64,000 bases of DNA from Acanthosepion esculentum (GCA_964036315.1 OZ038480.1:15881655-15945654); one strand, 5' to 3'; positions 39,101 through 43,695 are shown, counted from the first letter of the stretch. Made by a program: numbers and translations. The notes: generated by a model not told the origin, from the sequence alone.

Positions 39101-40898
39101 ACTGGCAAATCTTATATGTGTTGTTCTTGTCCTAAGTATTATCATCGTTCATTGCCAACCTTCGTGTGTTTATTCTATTCAGTAACCTTCCCTAGGTTAC
39201 AACACTCTGCTGGCATGAAATCACAAGTCATTGTGGCCAAGGGCTTGAACGTGCTGGCCTTGTTCAAATTGTTGATCATGCTAGATAACACACTCTTTCC
39301 CAGAAACTGTAACTAAAGTCTGCTCAGCATAGTTGCAGTATAGACCACAGGTGGGCTCTGTGGGTGTTGAATAAACGCAAATGTGCCCAAACAAGTGTCT
39401 GCAATAGGGATTGACTAGTCGCCATAGTTGACAGGTATCCTTGAATACAAGTGGCGTACTGGGTGTAACAACAAAATTATCCATTCCACAAAATGTTTAA
39501 TATCTGAAAAACCACTAAACTAATTGAGTTTCTTTATTCCAGGTTTTCAGATAAAACGTTTAGCCATCCTCACACCATCTGTCGTAAGAATCACTGAAAA
39601 ACACTTTGAGTTATTTAACTAAAGAGAGCAGGTTAAAATTGTTTTGTGTCTTACCAACTGAGCAATGGTGAGAGGAAAAGGTCATTCAGGCCTTCAGTAA
39701 TGGTATCAACATTCATACTCTGACTTCCATCTTCAAAGTCCATTCAAGAATCGTCAAGAGAACAGTTTATAAGATTAAAAAAGAGGGATACAGAGAGTGA
39801 GAGCAAGAGTAAAGAGGCATGATAGAGGGAAGGAAGAAGAGAAGGATAGGGAATTAGATCAAGGCATCTGAAGATGTCGACTGACATTGCATTTGAATAA
39901 CTGAGGATTATAGCTATCAGAGAAGCAAGTAAGAGGAAGAGAGTTCCATTGATGGGAAGTGCAAGACCTGAAGCTATTGGAGTAGAAGAGACGGCTACAT
40001 TTAACAGTTTTGACAGTGAAAGGGTGGGACTGGGATGCCAGCCTAGTAGCACGCTTAAATTAATGCAGTTTGGGAACCAGCAAAAGTAGCTTGTTGGAGC
40101 AGTTACCGTGAAAGTATTTCTAGAAAAGACGGAGGGAAGCGATGTCACATCTGTGAGAAAGTGACTGTAGGCAAGATGCCAGATCAGGACCAATCACATT
40201 GCATATTTGTCTCTGAATTTTGTCGAGGATCTTGAGATGAACAGCGGGGGCACCAGACCATATATGGCAGCAGTATTCCATGCAAGGGCGAATAGTTGAC
40301 TTATAGATTTAAAGGATGGACGCAGGTGAGAAAAACTTTCCGGCGCGACACATAGGACCAACTTTCCTTGCGGTAGATGAAGCTATTGATTCAATGTATT
40401 TGTTCCGCCTCAGGTCAGCAGTCAATGTGAGACCAAGCAAGTGCAGAGAGGCGCTCTCGTGGGGTTGAGCATCAGACATTCTAATGGGAGGCAGGGTGGG
40501 TTCTCTGTGGTGGGTAAAAGAGAGCAGTTTTGTTTTGGAGGCATTAAGGTTGTATTGTTCAAATTTACATTATTTAAATGCATTCTCTTCTTTGCTTATC
40601 TCTTTAATAAATCAATCTTTCTTAATTTATAGACAGTTTGCACATTAATTGATTAACTGTTGAAGCACTCAGGCACACAGTATTTATCAAAATATCAGAA
40701 TCATTCATTTCTTGTATGTTACCTTTCAAGTAAAATTTGTTCATTTTTTTTTTTTTTTTTTTTTTTCCTTCAGAGAATCTGAAAACATATCGAGCCTTTT
40801 TGCTGGAAGACGAAGGAATCCAAGAGAAGCTGAAATCACTCACAGCAGAGGTTATGGCCTTTTCAAGTCAATTTAATATGCCAGGAAGGGACTTGTAA
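1044..40898 (+). CDS. SHMT2: Serine hydroxymethyltransferase (mitochondrial-type), C-terminal 426 residues over ten exons
   Basis: PLP-dependent enzyme converting serine and tetrahydrofolate to glycine and 5,10-methylene-tetrahydrofolate. Exons: 1044-1123, 4295-4495, 8220-8301, 9716-9838, 17531-17670, 20393-20558, 27628-27727, 30558-30713, 37406-37513, 40774-40898. The 1281 spliced bases give 426 residues plus TAA with no internal stop, and all nine introns are GT-AG. Family motifs in order are [58 protein letters not shown] (PLP lysine), FPGLQGGPH and PGGLRLGAPALT (arginine that binds the substrate carboxylate). [21 protein letters not shown] and [17 protein letters not shown] resemble human SHMT2 more than SHMT1; this is from memory, not an alignment. 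About 50-80 N-terminal residues, including any mitochondrial presequence, lie upstream. Some invertebrates make both isoforms from one gene, so the compartment is not certain. Confidence 0.95.
1924..2190. repeat. Foldback repeat with tRNA-like B box
   Basis: The arm at about 1924-2034 is the approximate reverse complement of about 2079-2190, with a 44-base spacer. The core CTCTTTGTAGAGGAAA of the left arm pairs with TTTCCTCTACAAAGAG on the right. The right arm contains GGTTCAAACCC, an excellent RNA polymerase III B box, and the left arm holds the reversed form. Text bordering the arms (CCTGGTAAATGTAAT-like) recurs at 43030-43240 and 57410-57860, so this is one family. Confidence 0.7.
3633..4147. 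repeat. Large foldback repeat, ~220-base arms
   Basis: The left arm (about 3633-3861) and right arm (about 3926-4147) are approximate reverse complements over more than 200 bases. They share TTACATTATTCAGACTATTG and its complement, and GGGGTAGACTATTCTAGTTC against GAACTAGAACGGTCTACCCC. The spacer contains tRNA-like text on the minus strand (GGATAAAGGCATTGGTTAGA and GAGTTCAATACC). Single arms recur at 27840-28140, 38140-38290 and about 49320-49400, and a small foldback at 19936-20064. Confidence 0.75.
4295..4495 (+). CDS. SHMT2: SHMT exon b
   Basis: 201 bases between TTTGCAG and GTAAGT. It encodes [15 protein letters not shown] through [14 protein letters not shown] to QDLPDGG. The acceptor supplies one base to complete arginine, and the last two bases (CA) begin the histidine of the GGHLTHGF motif. 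The conserved GSPAN segment lies near the cofactor phosphate in known SHMT structures. Confidence 0.96.
4925..5167. repeat. Foldback repeat, ~115-base arms, almost no loop
   Basis: Bases 4925-5040 and 5043-5167 are approximate reverse complements. The arm text AATTGTGTTTCAACACTAC pairs with GTAGTGTTGAAACACAATT, and the outer TTATTATCGGAGATTAAA pairs with TTTAATCTCTGATAATAA. It lies in the SHMT intron between exons b and c and would be transcribed. Confidence 0.8.
5261..5337. mobile_element. 77-base palindromic MITE, Tc1/mariner type
   Basis: Begins CAGGGTGTCCATAAAGTTTG and ends with its near-perfect complement ACTTTATGGACACCCTG, flanked by TA on both sides. The arms meet in the middle, so nearly the whole element is a hairpin. 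A longer element with the same ends lies at 52391-52752. TA flanks and a CAGGGTGTC-type terminus fit a non-autonomous Tc1/mariner-superfamily element. Confidence 0.8.
5338..5376. repeat. (TA)n(TG)n microsatellite
   Basis: Alternating TA then GT between the small MITE and the mariner. With the (TA)n(CA)n run at 6660-6697 it brackets the mariner. Confidence 0.9.
5377..6654 (+). mobile_element. Degenerate mariner transposon
   Basis: About 1278 bases, the usual mariner length. The 5' end TTGTCTGCAAAGTTCATGC matches the complement of the 3' end (TTGTCTGGAAGTTCATGCC), so both terminal inverted repeats survive. Transposase fragments in several frames include [11 protein letters not shown] (5693 on), VTGDEKWI (about 6010), [24 protein letters not shown] and [16 protein letters not shown]. 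These cover the three catalytic aspartates of the D,D34D family. Frameshifts and stops, including one after WWD near 6146, make it a pseudogene. The closest type I recall is the Hsmar1/SETMAR-like group. Confidence 0.9.
6660..6697. repeat. (TA)n(CA)n microsatellite
   Basis: TA dinucleotides followed by CA dinucleotides directly right of the mariner, mirroring the TA/TG run on its left. Confidence 0.9.
6703..7260. repeat. tRNA-like repeat pair forming a foldback
   Basis: Bases 6838-6923 are the approximate complement of 7151-7254, sharing GAGAAACCACTTCTTTAG. Bases about 6703-6785 also recur as a direct copy at about 7065-7145 (TTTTTAGTGGGT, GAGTTGACACC, AAATTAATGT). The minus strand of the left arm reads like a tRNA-derived SINE head with GTTTGATTCCTG as a B box. 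It looks like two copies of one SINE in complex orientation. Confidence 0.55.
8220..8301 (+). CDS. SHMT2: SHMT exon c
   Basis: 82 bases from TTCTTTCAG to GTAAGT. The first base completes histidine, followed by [17 protein letters not shown] and FESMPYKIS, the family's HG[FY]M and FESMPY motifs. It ends in phase 0. Confidence 0.95.
8340..9060 (+). mobile_element. Non-LTR retrotransposon 3' fragment (family 2)
   Basis: Broken frames recall the C-terminus of Jockey-like reverse transcriptases: [14 protein letters not shown], then [14 protein letters not shown] and INSTCSNLR-like text, followed by an A run at 9046-9059. A related copy is at 48480-48960, with shared phrases such as GAAAAGTCTTCAGATGAGCTACA against GAAAATCTTCTGACGAGCTACA. 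It is 5'-truncated and has no intact ORF. It lies in the SHMT intron between exons c and d. Confidence 0.6.
9061..9715 (+). other. SHMT intron c-d, right part
   Basis: AT-rich, with a T run at about 9599-9619. Nothing else was recognised before the acceptor at 9714-9715. Confidence 0.6.
9716..9838 (+). CDS. SHMT2: SHMT exon d
   Basis: 123 bases, 41 codons, phase 0 at both ends, between TTTTTCAG and GTGAGT. It encodes [15 protein letters not shown], then [17 protein letters not shown] and [19 protein letters not shown] is a strong SHMT signature. Confidence 0.96.
10035..10320 (-). mobile_element. Jockey-like retrotransposon 3' end
   Basis: Read on the minus strand, it carries the family's 3' tail (AGTGGCTTTATTG, then CTTGGGGTAAAATG) and part of the preceding coding end. 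The same tail appears in sense at 12735-12796, 21820-21861 and 30368-30408. It is 5'-truncated and non-coding. Confidence 0.7.
10430..11039 (+). mobile_element. Jockey-like element, left portion, interrupted
   Basis: Two partial, diverged copies of the same segment (about 10430-10570 and 10690-10840) share GCTAGGTCTGCT and AGTTNGTTCAXTGTGTT-like text. They are followed by [18 protein letters not shown] (10960-11030), the family's [10 protein letters not shown] motif. The element stops at 11039 and resumes at 12285, interrupted by another retrotransposon. Confidence 0.75.
11040..12272 (+). mobile_element. Nested non-LTR retrotransposon 3' fragment with 12-base TSD
   Basis: A 1233-base insertion flanked by TTTCCTCTTTGG at 11028-11039 and 12273-12284. 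An open frame at 11077-11433 carries a zinc-binding-like [16 protein letters not shown] followed by [18 protein letters not shown] and a basic C-terminus (RTERRRLT). This resembles the C-terminal end of TX1/L1-type or related reverse transcriptases with an RVT zinc-binding domain. The next 840 bases are a non-coding 3' region richer in G and C than the host, ending near AATAAATATC. The reverse transcriptase core is absent (5' truncation). Confidence 0.75.
12273..12796 (+). mobile_element. Jockey-like element, right portion
   Basis: It continues from the target duplication with [23 protein letters not shown], the same segment as [19 protein letters not shown] in the 21203 copy. It then shows the CACTCAGTAACC and AGTGGCTTTATTG tail phrases and an A run. 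The tail is itself split by a 12580-12734 insertion. Confidence 0.75.
12580..12734 (+). mobile_element. Fragment of endonuclease-reverse transcriptase (ERT) element 3' end
   Basis: It aligns with 22395-22510 (AACCTACCAAATAAACTTG against AACCTATCCAGCAAACTTG, and GAGCTACAAAGCATA against GAGTTACAAAGGATA) and, inverted, with 15555-15740. It interrupts the Jockey-like tail, making this a three-layer nest. Confidence 0.65.
12814..13046 (+). mobile_element. Possible solo LTR
   Basis: 233 bases starting TGTTATGGTCC and ending GGACCCATAACA. The flanking five bases are CAAGG and CTAGG, one mismatch. TG...CA ends, short inverted repeats and a near five-base duplication fit a solo LTR, but no internal retroelement sequence was found. 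A TIR element is the alternative. Confidence 0.4.
13052..14940 (+). other. SHMT intron d-e, middle
   Basis: AT-rich sequence between the nested retrotransposons and the next repeats. No coding exon, RNA gene or element was recognised. Confidence 0.55.
14950..15352. mobile_element. Possible hAT-like remnant
   Basis: The left side has GGCACCCTGGGCAAGC, and the right side, read in reverse, has CAGGGCTGGCTCAATGTG and TGCCTGAGGCACCA. Such phrases occur at the ends of some hAT-derived repeats as I recall. The two ends do not form a clear inverted repeat and no target duplication was seen, so this is weak. Confidence 0.25.
15555..15740 (-). mobile_element. ERT element 3' fragment, inverted copy
   Basis: The reverse complement of 12590-12734 with scattered changes; for example TCTCTCCACAACATCTTATG pairs with CATAAGATGTTGTGGAGAGA. 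It is non-coding. Confidence 0.7.
15800..15990 (-). mobile_element. tRNA-derived SINE
   Basis: On the minus strand it reads GCATGGCAGAGTAGTTAGAA as an A-box region and TTGGATTTGAATCTTACC as a B box, the layout of a tRNA-like head. A tRNA-unrelated body continues towards 15800. The first-strand text CATTCTGACCATGAGAC also occurs in sense at 38800-38860. Confidence 0.65.
16026..16132 (+). pseudogene. 5S rRNA-derived sequence
   Basis: CTCATCACATTGAA, ATCACTGAAGTTAAGCAAC, CAGTACCTAGATGGGTGACC and GGAATACCAGG follow the order of animal 5S rRNA, including the internal control region. Roughly ten bases are missing near position 35 and several substitutions are present, so it is unlikely to make functional 5S rRNA. 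It could be a 5S pseudogene or the head of a 5S-derived SINE (SINE3 type). A tRNA-like head follows within a few bases. Confidence 0.85.
16133..16380 (+). mobile_element. tRNA-derived SINE head and body
   Basis: It begins GGGTGGTATAATGGATATAT, an A-box-like element, with a decayed B box (TTTGGGTTTGTTATATTCAC) about 55 bases later. Its body phrase ACATGCAAATACACTTAG recurs at 31730, 37760 and 59915. The 3' part (16300-16380) shows GGCTTTAAATAACCTGAAAA, related to 32115-32150. Confidence 0.6.
16480..16880 (+). repeat. Interspersed repeat, family A, copy 2
   Basis: It shares GATGATAAACTACATCCAGC, GCGAACCCCCCAAAC, ACACTATGAAAGTATAAAAA and AACAATACAT with copies at 560-790 and 18760-19090. The class is unknown and no ORF is present. 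Confidence 0.65.
17022..17307. mobile_element. hAT-type MITE
   Basis: 286 bases starting CAGGGGTCACCATG and ending GGTTGCCGACCCCTG, the classic CAGGGGTCGGCAACC-type terminus of Charlie-like hAT elements. The eight bases on each side (TTATAGAT and ATCTAGAT) agree at six positions, consistent with an aged 8-base target duplication. It has no transposase. Confidence 0.8.
17531..17670 (+). CDS. SHMT2: SHMT exon e with the PLP lysine
   Basis: 140 bases between TTCTTCAG and GTTAGA. It encodes [18 protein letters not shown], then [12 protein letters not shown] and [11 protein letters not shown]. The aspartate and histidine of ADMAH contact the cofactor in the family, and the lysine of THKTLRG forms the internal aldimine with pyridoxal phosphate. 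It is residue 203 of the part visible here. The last two bases (AG) plus a G downstream make arginine. Confidence 0.97.
18090..18300 (+). mobile_element. SINE, family B, partial
   Basis: It shares TTCTCCTAGATTTGTTGCCA, CCAACCAAGGC, GTGTGAAAATGGATGCAACAG and GGCTGGAATTTAAACTCAAC with 59300-59640. No tRNA-like head is visible in this truncated copy. Confidence 0.6.
18760..19090 (+). repeat. Interspersed repeat, family A, copy 3
   Basis: It has GATGATAAACTACTTCTGGC, GTGAACCCCCCAAACACTAT and repeated ACCAACAATACATTTT. This is the best-preserved link between the two ends of family A. Bases 19090-19930 show no recognisable feature. Confidence 0.65.
19936..20064. repeat. Short foldback related to 3633-4147
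   Basis: TATTATTTACATTCAGACTA at the left pairs with TAGTCTGAACATAAATAATG at the right, and CCTCATCTTTGTT pairs with AACAAAGATGGGG. It lies in the SHMT intron about 330 bases before exon f. Confidence 0.75.
20393..20558 (+). CDS. SHMT2: SHMT exon f
   Basis: 166 bases after ATTTTACAG, ending before GTCAGC. It encodes [20 protein letters not shown], then [18 protein letters not shown] and [14 protein letters not shown] is a family hallmark. The exon sits directly downstream of a foldback repeat in the preceding intron, and both splice sites are intact. Confidence 0.96.
20705..22560 (+). mobile_element. ERT (endonuclease-reverse transcriptase) retrotransposon, interrupted
   Basis: The reverse transcriptase text [20 protein letters not shown] starts near 20730, and [16 protein letters not shown] (the catalytic YADD box) near 21005. 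The frame is broken by stops. It is interrupted at about 21091 by a Jockey-like insert and resumes at about 21862 with [28 protein letters not shown] and [21 protein letters not shown], ending near 22560. These are standard motifs of the widespread ERT/RTE-like family. It is non-functional. Confidence 0.85.
21091..21861 (+). mobile_element. Jockey-like 3' fragment nested in ERT element
   Basis: It encodes 172 uninterrupted residues (21203-21721), including [68 protein letters not shown] and [15 protein letters not shown]. This is the C-terminal region of Jockey-clade reverse transcriptase proteins, lacking the catalytic core. It ends with GCTTGGGGTGAAATG and an A-rich tail. It is the least decayed member of the family here, so probably the youngest. 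Confidence 0.85.
22561..22789 (+). other. AT-rich intron DNA
   Basis: No feature was recognised between the ERT remnant and the next retrotransposon tail. Confidence 0.5.
22790..23115 (+). mobile_element. Jockey-like 3' tail with internal 36-base triplication
   Basis: It carries the family's final coding phrase (CTTGTTTTCCACTCAACTTTG, then TTTAAATGCAATATCAATC) and tail phrases (CACTCAGTAACCCCTTG, TTTGGGTGAAATGATT). Between them the unit CTCTCCCTAATAAGGTTTCC plus 16 more bases is repeated three times in tandem (22937-23044). Confidence 0.75.
23320..23585 (-). mobile_element. tRNA-derived SINE, family C
   Basis: Its reverse complement matches the body and tail of the 59841-60141 SINE: GTATCAAAAGATATATGATC, TGGCAACTGGTCTACTGC and AGCTATGGGTAATTAGCAGG. 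The tRNA-like head is missing, so it is truncated. Confidence 0.75.
23692..23748. repeat. (TA)n microsatellite
   Basis: Pure TA alternation with one interruption at its right end. Confidence 0.95.
24092..24128. repeat. (TA)n microsatellite
   Basis: Pure TA alternation. The next 660 bases are AT-rich with a T run at about 24362-24383 and hold nothing else I can name. Confidence 0.95.
24790..25690 (-). mobile_element. Penelope-like element reverse transcriptase fragment
   Basis: Minus-strand text [20 protein letters not shown] (about 25610-25545) matches the DGVAMGSPLGP-type motif, then [11 protein letters not shown] (about 25400-25370) matches the YVDDTF catalytic box. [20 protein letters not shown] (about 25330-25270) follows. 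The second catalytic aspartate region reads VND rather than VDD. A segment of about 110 bases around 25335-25400 is partly duplicated at 25440-25510. Frames are broken and the endonuclease domain was not recognised. Confidence 0.75.
25700..27627 (+). other. SHMT intron f-g, right part
   Basis: AT-rich DNA with a (CT)n run at about 26190-26209. Nothing coding or repetitive was recognised before the acceptor of exon g. Some stretches (26070-26200, 26880-27150) have more balanced composition and could be unclassified repeats. Confidence 0.5.
27628..27727 (+). CDS. SHMT2: SHMT exon g
   Basis: 100 bases after CATTAACAG, ending before GTAAGG. It encodes [20 protein letters not shown] and then [13 protein letters not shown]. 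It ends with one base of the glycine or aspartate codon completed by exon h, giving aspartate in the SDGTDNHL motif. Confidence 0.95.
27837..28140. repeat. Two partial arms of the 3633-4147 family
   Basis: Two degenerate consecutive copies of GACTAATATCTTCATCTTAG-like and TTTGGCCTTCTT text occur at about 27840-27915 and 28040-28115. They match the left arm of the large foldback. Confidence 0.5.
28555..29290 (-). mobile_element. Jockey-like 3' fragment
   Basis: Minus-strand frames include [52 protein letters not shown] and [15 protein letters not shown]. The tail and its T run (A run on the minus strand) are at 28543-28556. It is truncated and frameshifted. Confidence 0.8.
29930..30408 (+). 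mobile_element. Jockey-like 3' fragment
   Basis: It begins CTTTTTTACAAATACTTTCACGG ([17 protein letters not shown]), runs through [31 protein letters not shown] and HLQLP, and ends GCTTGGGGTGAAAAGC plus an A run. The segment after the stop contains a partly duplicated ~75-base unit (CTTGATCTATCCACTTCCCTTCT against CTTGATCGATCCACTATCTTTCT). Confidence 0.8.
30558..30713 (+). CDS. SHMT2: SHMT exon h with the substrate-binding arginine
   Basis: 156 bases after TTATTTTCAG, ending before GTAAGA. It encodes [18 protein letters not shown], then [20 protein letters not shown] and [19 protein letters not shown] and GGLRLG are conserved in the family. The arginine of GLRLG corresponds to the carboxylate-binding residue. 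PGG rather than PSG before LRLG is the mitochondrial-type form as I recall it. Confidence 0.96.
31190..31330 (+). mobile_element. SINE family C, body only
   Basis: It shares GCACTAATGCCTTTGGGAAA, GGTATGAATCTGTCTCTTCTT, CCAGCTAGG and CTAGCCTTGGATGACAACCA with 59841-60141. Confidence 0.65.
31655..31800 (+). mobile_element. SINE family C, head
   Basis: It has GGTGGTGTAATAACGGCTCC (A-box region), AATTTCAATTCCAGTTGGGTT (decayed B box) and ACATTCACCTACACACAAAT, the order seen in the 59841-60141 copy. Confidence 0.65.
31950..32100. mobile_element. pogo/Tigger-like MITE
   Basis: 151 bases starting CAGTGTAACCCGGATATAAG and ending with the complement (CTTATATCCGGGTCACACTG), with TA on both sides. The phrase CTCTTATATCCGGG occurs four times in all on one strand or the other, including two inside. 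No transposase is present. Confidence 0.75.
32101..33140 (+). other. AT-rich intron DNA
   Basis: It contains an A run near 32158-32171, a short (CA)n near 32258 and a small inverted repeat at 32540-32578. No gene was recognised. Confidence 0.5.
33141..35294 (-). pseudogene. P-element/THAP9-like transposase, broken
   Basis: An ATG at 35294 starts a THAP-like zinc finger: KCCITGC, then [14 protein letters not shown], a WLKAIP and VCERHF. This gives the C..C...W...P...C..H pattern, with three in-frame stops. Further down, in changing frames, are [113 protein letters not shown] and [10 protein letters not shown]. This is the order of domains in THAP9 and Drosophila P transposase. Many stops and frameshifts make it non-functional. 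Terminal repeats and an 8-base target duplication were not found. Confidence 0.8.
35320..36122 (+). other. AT-rich intron DNA
   Basis: Very AT-rich and rich in A and T runs. No gene or element was recognised. Confidence 0.5.
36123..36436. repeat. Tandem repeat, ~26-27 base unit
   Basis: About twelve copies of TCAAATTCAACATACTTTAA plus an A run. The unit drifts between 26 and 28 bases because of the A-run length. Three central copies carry a shared C-to-T change (AATTTAACATAC), showing local amplification. The FFLKYVEFD peptide repeat read on the minus strand is a translation artefact. Confidence 0.95.
36999..37326. repeat. 32-base minisatellite, ~10 copies
   Basis: The unit is ATGTGATTTGACACATTCAT plus GCATTACAAGAA. 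It is nearly perfect: the first and last full copies read CATGTATT and the internal ones CATGCATT. It ends about 80 bases before SHMT exon i. Confidence 0.95.
37406..37513 (+). CDS. SHMT2: SHMT exon i
   Basis: 108 bases after TTTTAATAG, ending before GTAAGT. It encodes [20 protein letters not shown] and then [16 protein letters not shown]. The acceptor lies only about 80 bases downstream of the end of a 32-base minisatellite. Confidence 0.95.
37685..37900 (+). mobile_element. SINE family C
   Basis: It has GGTAGAGTAATGGTTAATGTC (A-box region), CAAGTTCAAATTCCAGCC (B box), CTATGGATTAAATAGCAGGG and CTAGCCTTGATGTGGCAACC. It contains head and body but lacks the 3' tail seen at 59841-60141. Confidence 0.75.
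38140..38290 (+). repeat. Right arm of 3633-4147 foldback family
   Basis: It has AGAACAGTCTACACC, AATAAAGGATTC, GAGAAAGGCCGGAGAGCACA, GAAATGTTGTGATAAAAAC and ATGAGGACAATAATCTGAAT, in the same order as bases 4008-4147. Confidence 0.7.
38571..38649. mobile_element. MADE1-like 79-base MITE
   Basis: It starts TTAGGTTGGTGCAAAAATAA and ends with the perfect complement TTATTTTTGCACCAACCTAA, flanked by TA on both sides. Human MADE1, the Hsmar1-derived MITE that gives rise to the miR-548 family, is about 80 bases with nearly the same terminus. The centre (about 35 bases) is only weakly self-complementary. Confidence 0.9.
38795..39100 (+). mobile_element. tRNA-derived SINE, 5'-truncated
   Basis: It begins in a (TA)n run, then CATTCTGACTATGAGACCTG and GGGTTTGAATCTCACCATGG, a good B box. 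The body has TCCTGATGTTATTGGACTGG and ATACCTAGTAGTAGTAAATA. The head matches the minus-strand SINE at 15800-15990. The A box appears replaced by the microsatellite. Confidence 0.6.
39745..40560 (-). mobile_element. Jockey-like 3' fragment
   Basis: Minus-strand text has [55 protein letters not shown] decay, [15 protein letters not shown] and FNAMSVDIF in broken frames. These match the 21091-21861 copy. It ends near 39770 in TATAAACTG without a clear A tail. Confidence 0.75.
40774..40898 (+). CDS. SHMT2: SHMT terminal coding exon
   Basis: 125 bases after a long T run and CCTTCAG, ending in TAA at 40896-40898. It encodes [15 protein letters not shown], then [15 protein letters not shown] and a C-terminus of NMPGRDL. 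The MPG near the C-terminus matches the PMPG or PLPG found at the end of animal SHMTs. Confidence 0.95.
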
Positions 40899-41036
40899 CA
40901 TTAATGAAAATTAACATCTGACATGTACAACTCCATTCAGGTTATTACTGTGGTCAATTCTTTTTCTTACTTATTATATAAAAAACTAAACATATACACT
41001 TAAGATAACAATAGTATTAAGTTATTTGAATTCTGG

Positions 41037-41042
41037 AATAAA
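41037..41042 (+). terminator. SHMT polyadenylation signal
   Basis: AATAAA 139 bases after the SHMT stop codon, followed within 10-25 bases by a T-rich stretch. It implies a short 3' UTR of about 160 bases. Confidence 0.75.
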
Positions 41043-42104
41043 GTGTTTTTATTTATTTTTTTTTTTAACACATTTTATTAAGACGTTCTTGATTGACTGC
41101 CCTCCAATCATTTTCTGATGAGAATTGACCTCACATCTATCATCAAAGCTTGTCTTGCATAGATGAGGCCTTAACTAATTTGTCTAAAGAAGTATATAAT
41201 GGTTCAACAAAATCTATAATTGTATTAGTCTTTCCTTTCCTTATTCATTGTTTGCTCCTTGCCTGAAATTTTAAAAATCTCCATGATGGAAACGTCTCTC
41301 TCTTTACCTTCTTTTATGTAGTTGCACAATATTTCTGCAAATGAAGATTTTTGTATTTAGGTGCACAATATGAATATGGATGAAAATCTTTAAATAGGCA
41401 GAGATTAATCTGGCATCACAGACATCAGGTAAGAAATATTTTCTTGGATAAATTACAAGAATACAGGTTCTGACCAATACTATTAAGCTATTCAAAGACA
41501 AGCCAAACCTGAGAATATATCTATTTTTTTTTTGTCTTATGATTTCAGCCATCTTAGCAGAGAATGCTGTGAGCAGTCCACTTGTTCTGATGGTTTAAAA
41601 TCTGGTGTCTGTTGATCTGGATAACATTCAGGGAATTTCAAACTAAACACTTTATTTAATCTACGAGGGTAGATTGTTCTTGTTCTGCTGTCCGTATCTA
41701 AGAACATCTTGTTTTGTTCTCTTTTTAGTACTGCTGAAAATAAAATTATGTATACAAGTTTTATTAGAGACGACTGACAAGGTATTGTGAATAAACTTTC
41801 TATTCAATTTTTCTTGCATAAAAAAAACATTCCCATCATTATAGATACACATATATAAAAATTTACATATTCAGTTAAAAATAAAAAAAAAATTCTTTAT
41901 AATGGCTAATAGAATAGCCAAAAGCACTCAGATATATTTAACATTTGGACTTTTTTTTTTTTTTTTTTTTTACACCTTTTATATCCAAAAAAGAGAATAC
42001 TTGTATGAATGCAAGAAAAATTGATAAAAAGCTTCATCTCAGTACCTTGTCAATCATCTTTAATGCAACTTTTATAAAAGAGGGATTGCTTCCCATATGC
42101 ACAA

Positions 42105-42114
<10 letters not shown>
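41043..42114. other. Intergenic DNA after SHMT
   Basis: AT-rich with a T run at 41951-41969. No gene was recognised on either strand. Confidence 0.55.

Positions 42115-42182
<68 letters not shown>
42115..42182. repeat. (TA)n(GA)n microsatellite
   Basis: TA alternation to about 42162, then GA alternation to about 42182. Confidence 0.95.
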
Positions 42183-42347
42183 CAAGAGGAAAAACTACAC
42201 TTAGCCAAAGTTACAGCTAAGTATAGTTTTTTCTCACCTTTTTTTTTATTCATTTTGTCCTTCTACAGATACACTCCACCTGAGAATATTCACACACATA
42301 AATGGTGCAGTATAATTATGATTATAATGAATGTAATTAAGTGATTT

Positions 42348-42580
42348 CACTTCGCTAACAGATTTAATAAAGCATTAACTTACTAAACACTCATTGAATT
42401 ATGTGATCCTTGTTTTTAAAAATTGTAAAATGGATTAGATATTCCGTTGATGTGCTAGTACTTTTGATAATTCTCATATTATCATCAGGCATGAATATTA
42501 TTATTTTCATTTTCAGATAACTTCAGGTAAGTTAATGGTTAGTAAGTTAATGCTTTATTAAATCTGTTAGGGAAGTAAAT
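42348..42580. repeat. Foldback repeat
   Basis: CTAACAGATTTAATAAAGCA at 42355 pairs perfectly with TGCTTTATTAAATCTGTTAG at 42550, extended on both sides (about 40-base arms, 150-base loop). Confidence 0.85.
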
Positions 42581-42664
42581 TTGCCTGATTTATTCTTTGT
42601 ATGACTACTACTTTATTATATATATATATATATATTATATATATATAATGTGGACAGTAACCGT

Positions 42665-42840
42665 TCTTTTTAATATGAAAGACAAGGAAAATTTCCTTAA
42701 TTTTTTATTTAGTTTTTCCATTTGGTAGGATTGAGGAAGTACAAAAAGCGAATGGATGGTATGGACACTTTTTGTATTTCCTCGAAAAAAAACTAAATAA
42801 AAAAAATAAAACTTTCCTTGTCCATCATATTTAACGAAAG
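42665..42840. repeat. Foldback repeat
   Basis: The arms at about 42674-42720 and 42783-42838 share GACAAGGAAAA..TTTTTATTTAG and its complement. A nested inner pair, GGAAGTACAAAAAG and CTTTTTGTATTTCC, closes the loop. Confidence 0.75.
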
Positions 42841-43029
42841 ATATAAATTTTGTTGAAAATGGCTGACAAGGTGTTGTGGTTCAGATTTTTTATATAATTT
42901 CTCATGTGTTTTTTTTTTTTTTATATAAAAATTGTCTGAATGTTTTCCAAGTACTTTCGACTATATTTTAGCCATTATCAAGGATGAATTTTATTTTATT
43001 TTTAACTGAATATATTGATTGTTTTATGT

Positions 43030-43240
43030 ATGTATCAAACAGTATTAATTACATTAATGTGTGAGAAATTTTGTAGAAAATATGCGTTCCCTGACAGGAA
43101 TTGAACCTGTTTCCTATATGGAACCTGTCATAGAACGCATGTTTTCTACAAAATTTCTCAAACATTCAGCCTGGTAAATGTAATTAATACTGTTTAATTA
43201 AAAAATAGGGCATTTACTCAAATAAGTGTATCCATAAAAA
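43030..43240. repeat. tRNA-like foldback, family D
   Basis: GAGAAATTTTGTAGAAAATA, GCGTT at 43062 pairs with AACGCATGTTTTCTACAAAA at 43132. The loop carries GACAGGAATTGAACCTGTTT, the minus-strand B-box region shared with 57410-57860 and 63040-63412. Outer text CCTGGTAAATGTAATTAATA is also shared with 1924-2190. Confidence 0.75.
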
Positions 43241-43298
43241 AAAGTGTATAAACCGAAAATATATATGAGTGCTGAATATAACATCAATCAGCTAAGTG

Positions 43299-43302
<4 letters not shown>

Positions 43303-43338
<36 letters not shown>

Positions 43339-43350
43339 TAGTGGTCAATA

Positions 43351-43402
<52 letters not shown>

Positions 43403-43422
43403 ATTAGTGGTCAATATATATA

Positions 43423-43488
<66 letters not shown>

Positions 43489-43510
43489 TATATAAAATAT
43501 TAGTGGTCAA

Positions 43511-43547
<37 letters not shown>

Positions 43548-43579
43548 AATATTAGTGGTCAATGTGTGTGTATATATAT

Positions 43580-43613
<34 letters not shown>

Positions 43614-43629
43614 AAATATTAGTGGTCAA

Positions 43630-43695
<66 letters not shown>

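Noticed and set aside
43292..43510. Tyr-Ile-Thr-His rich ORF
   Set aside because: Translation of TA/TG microsatellite sequence.
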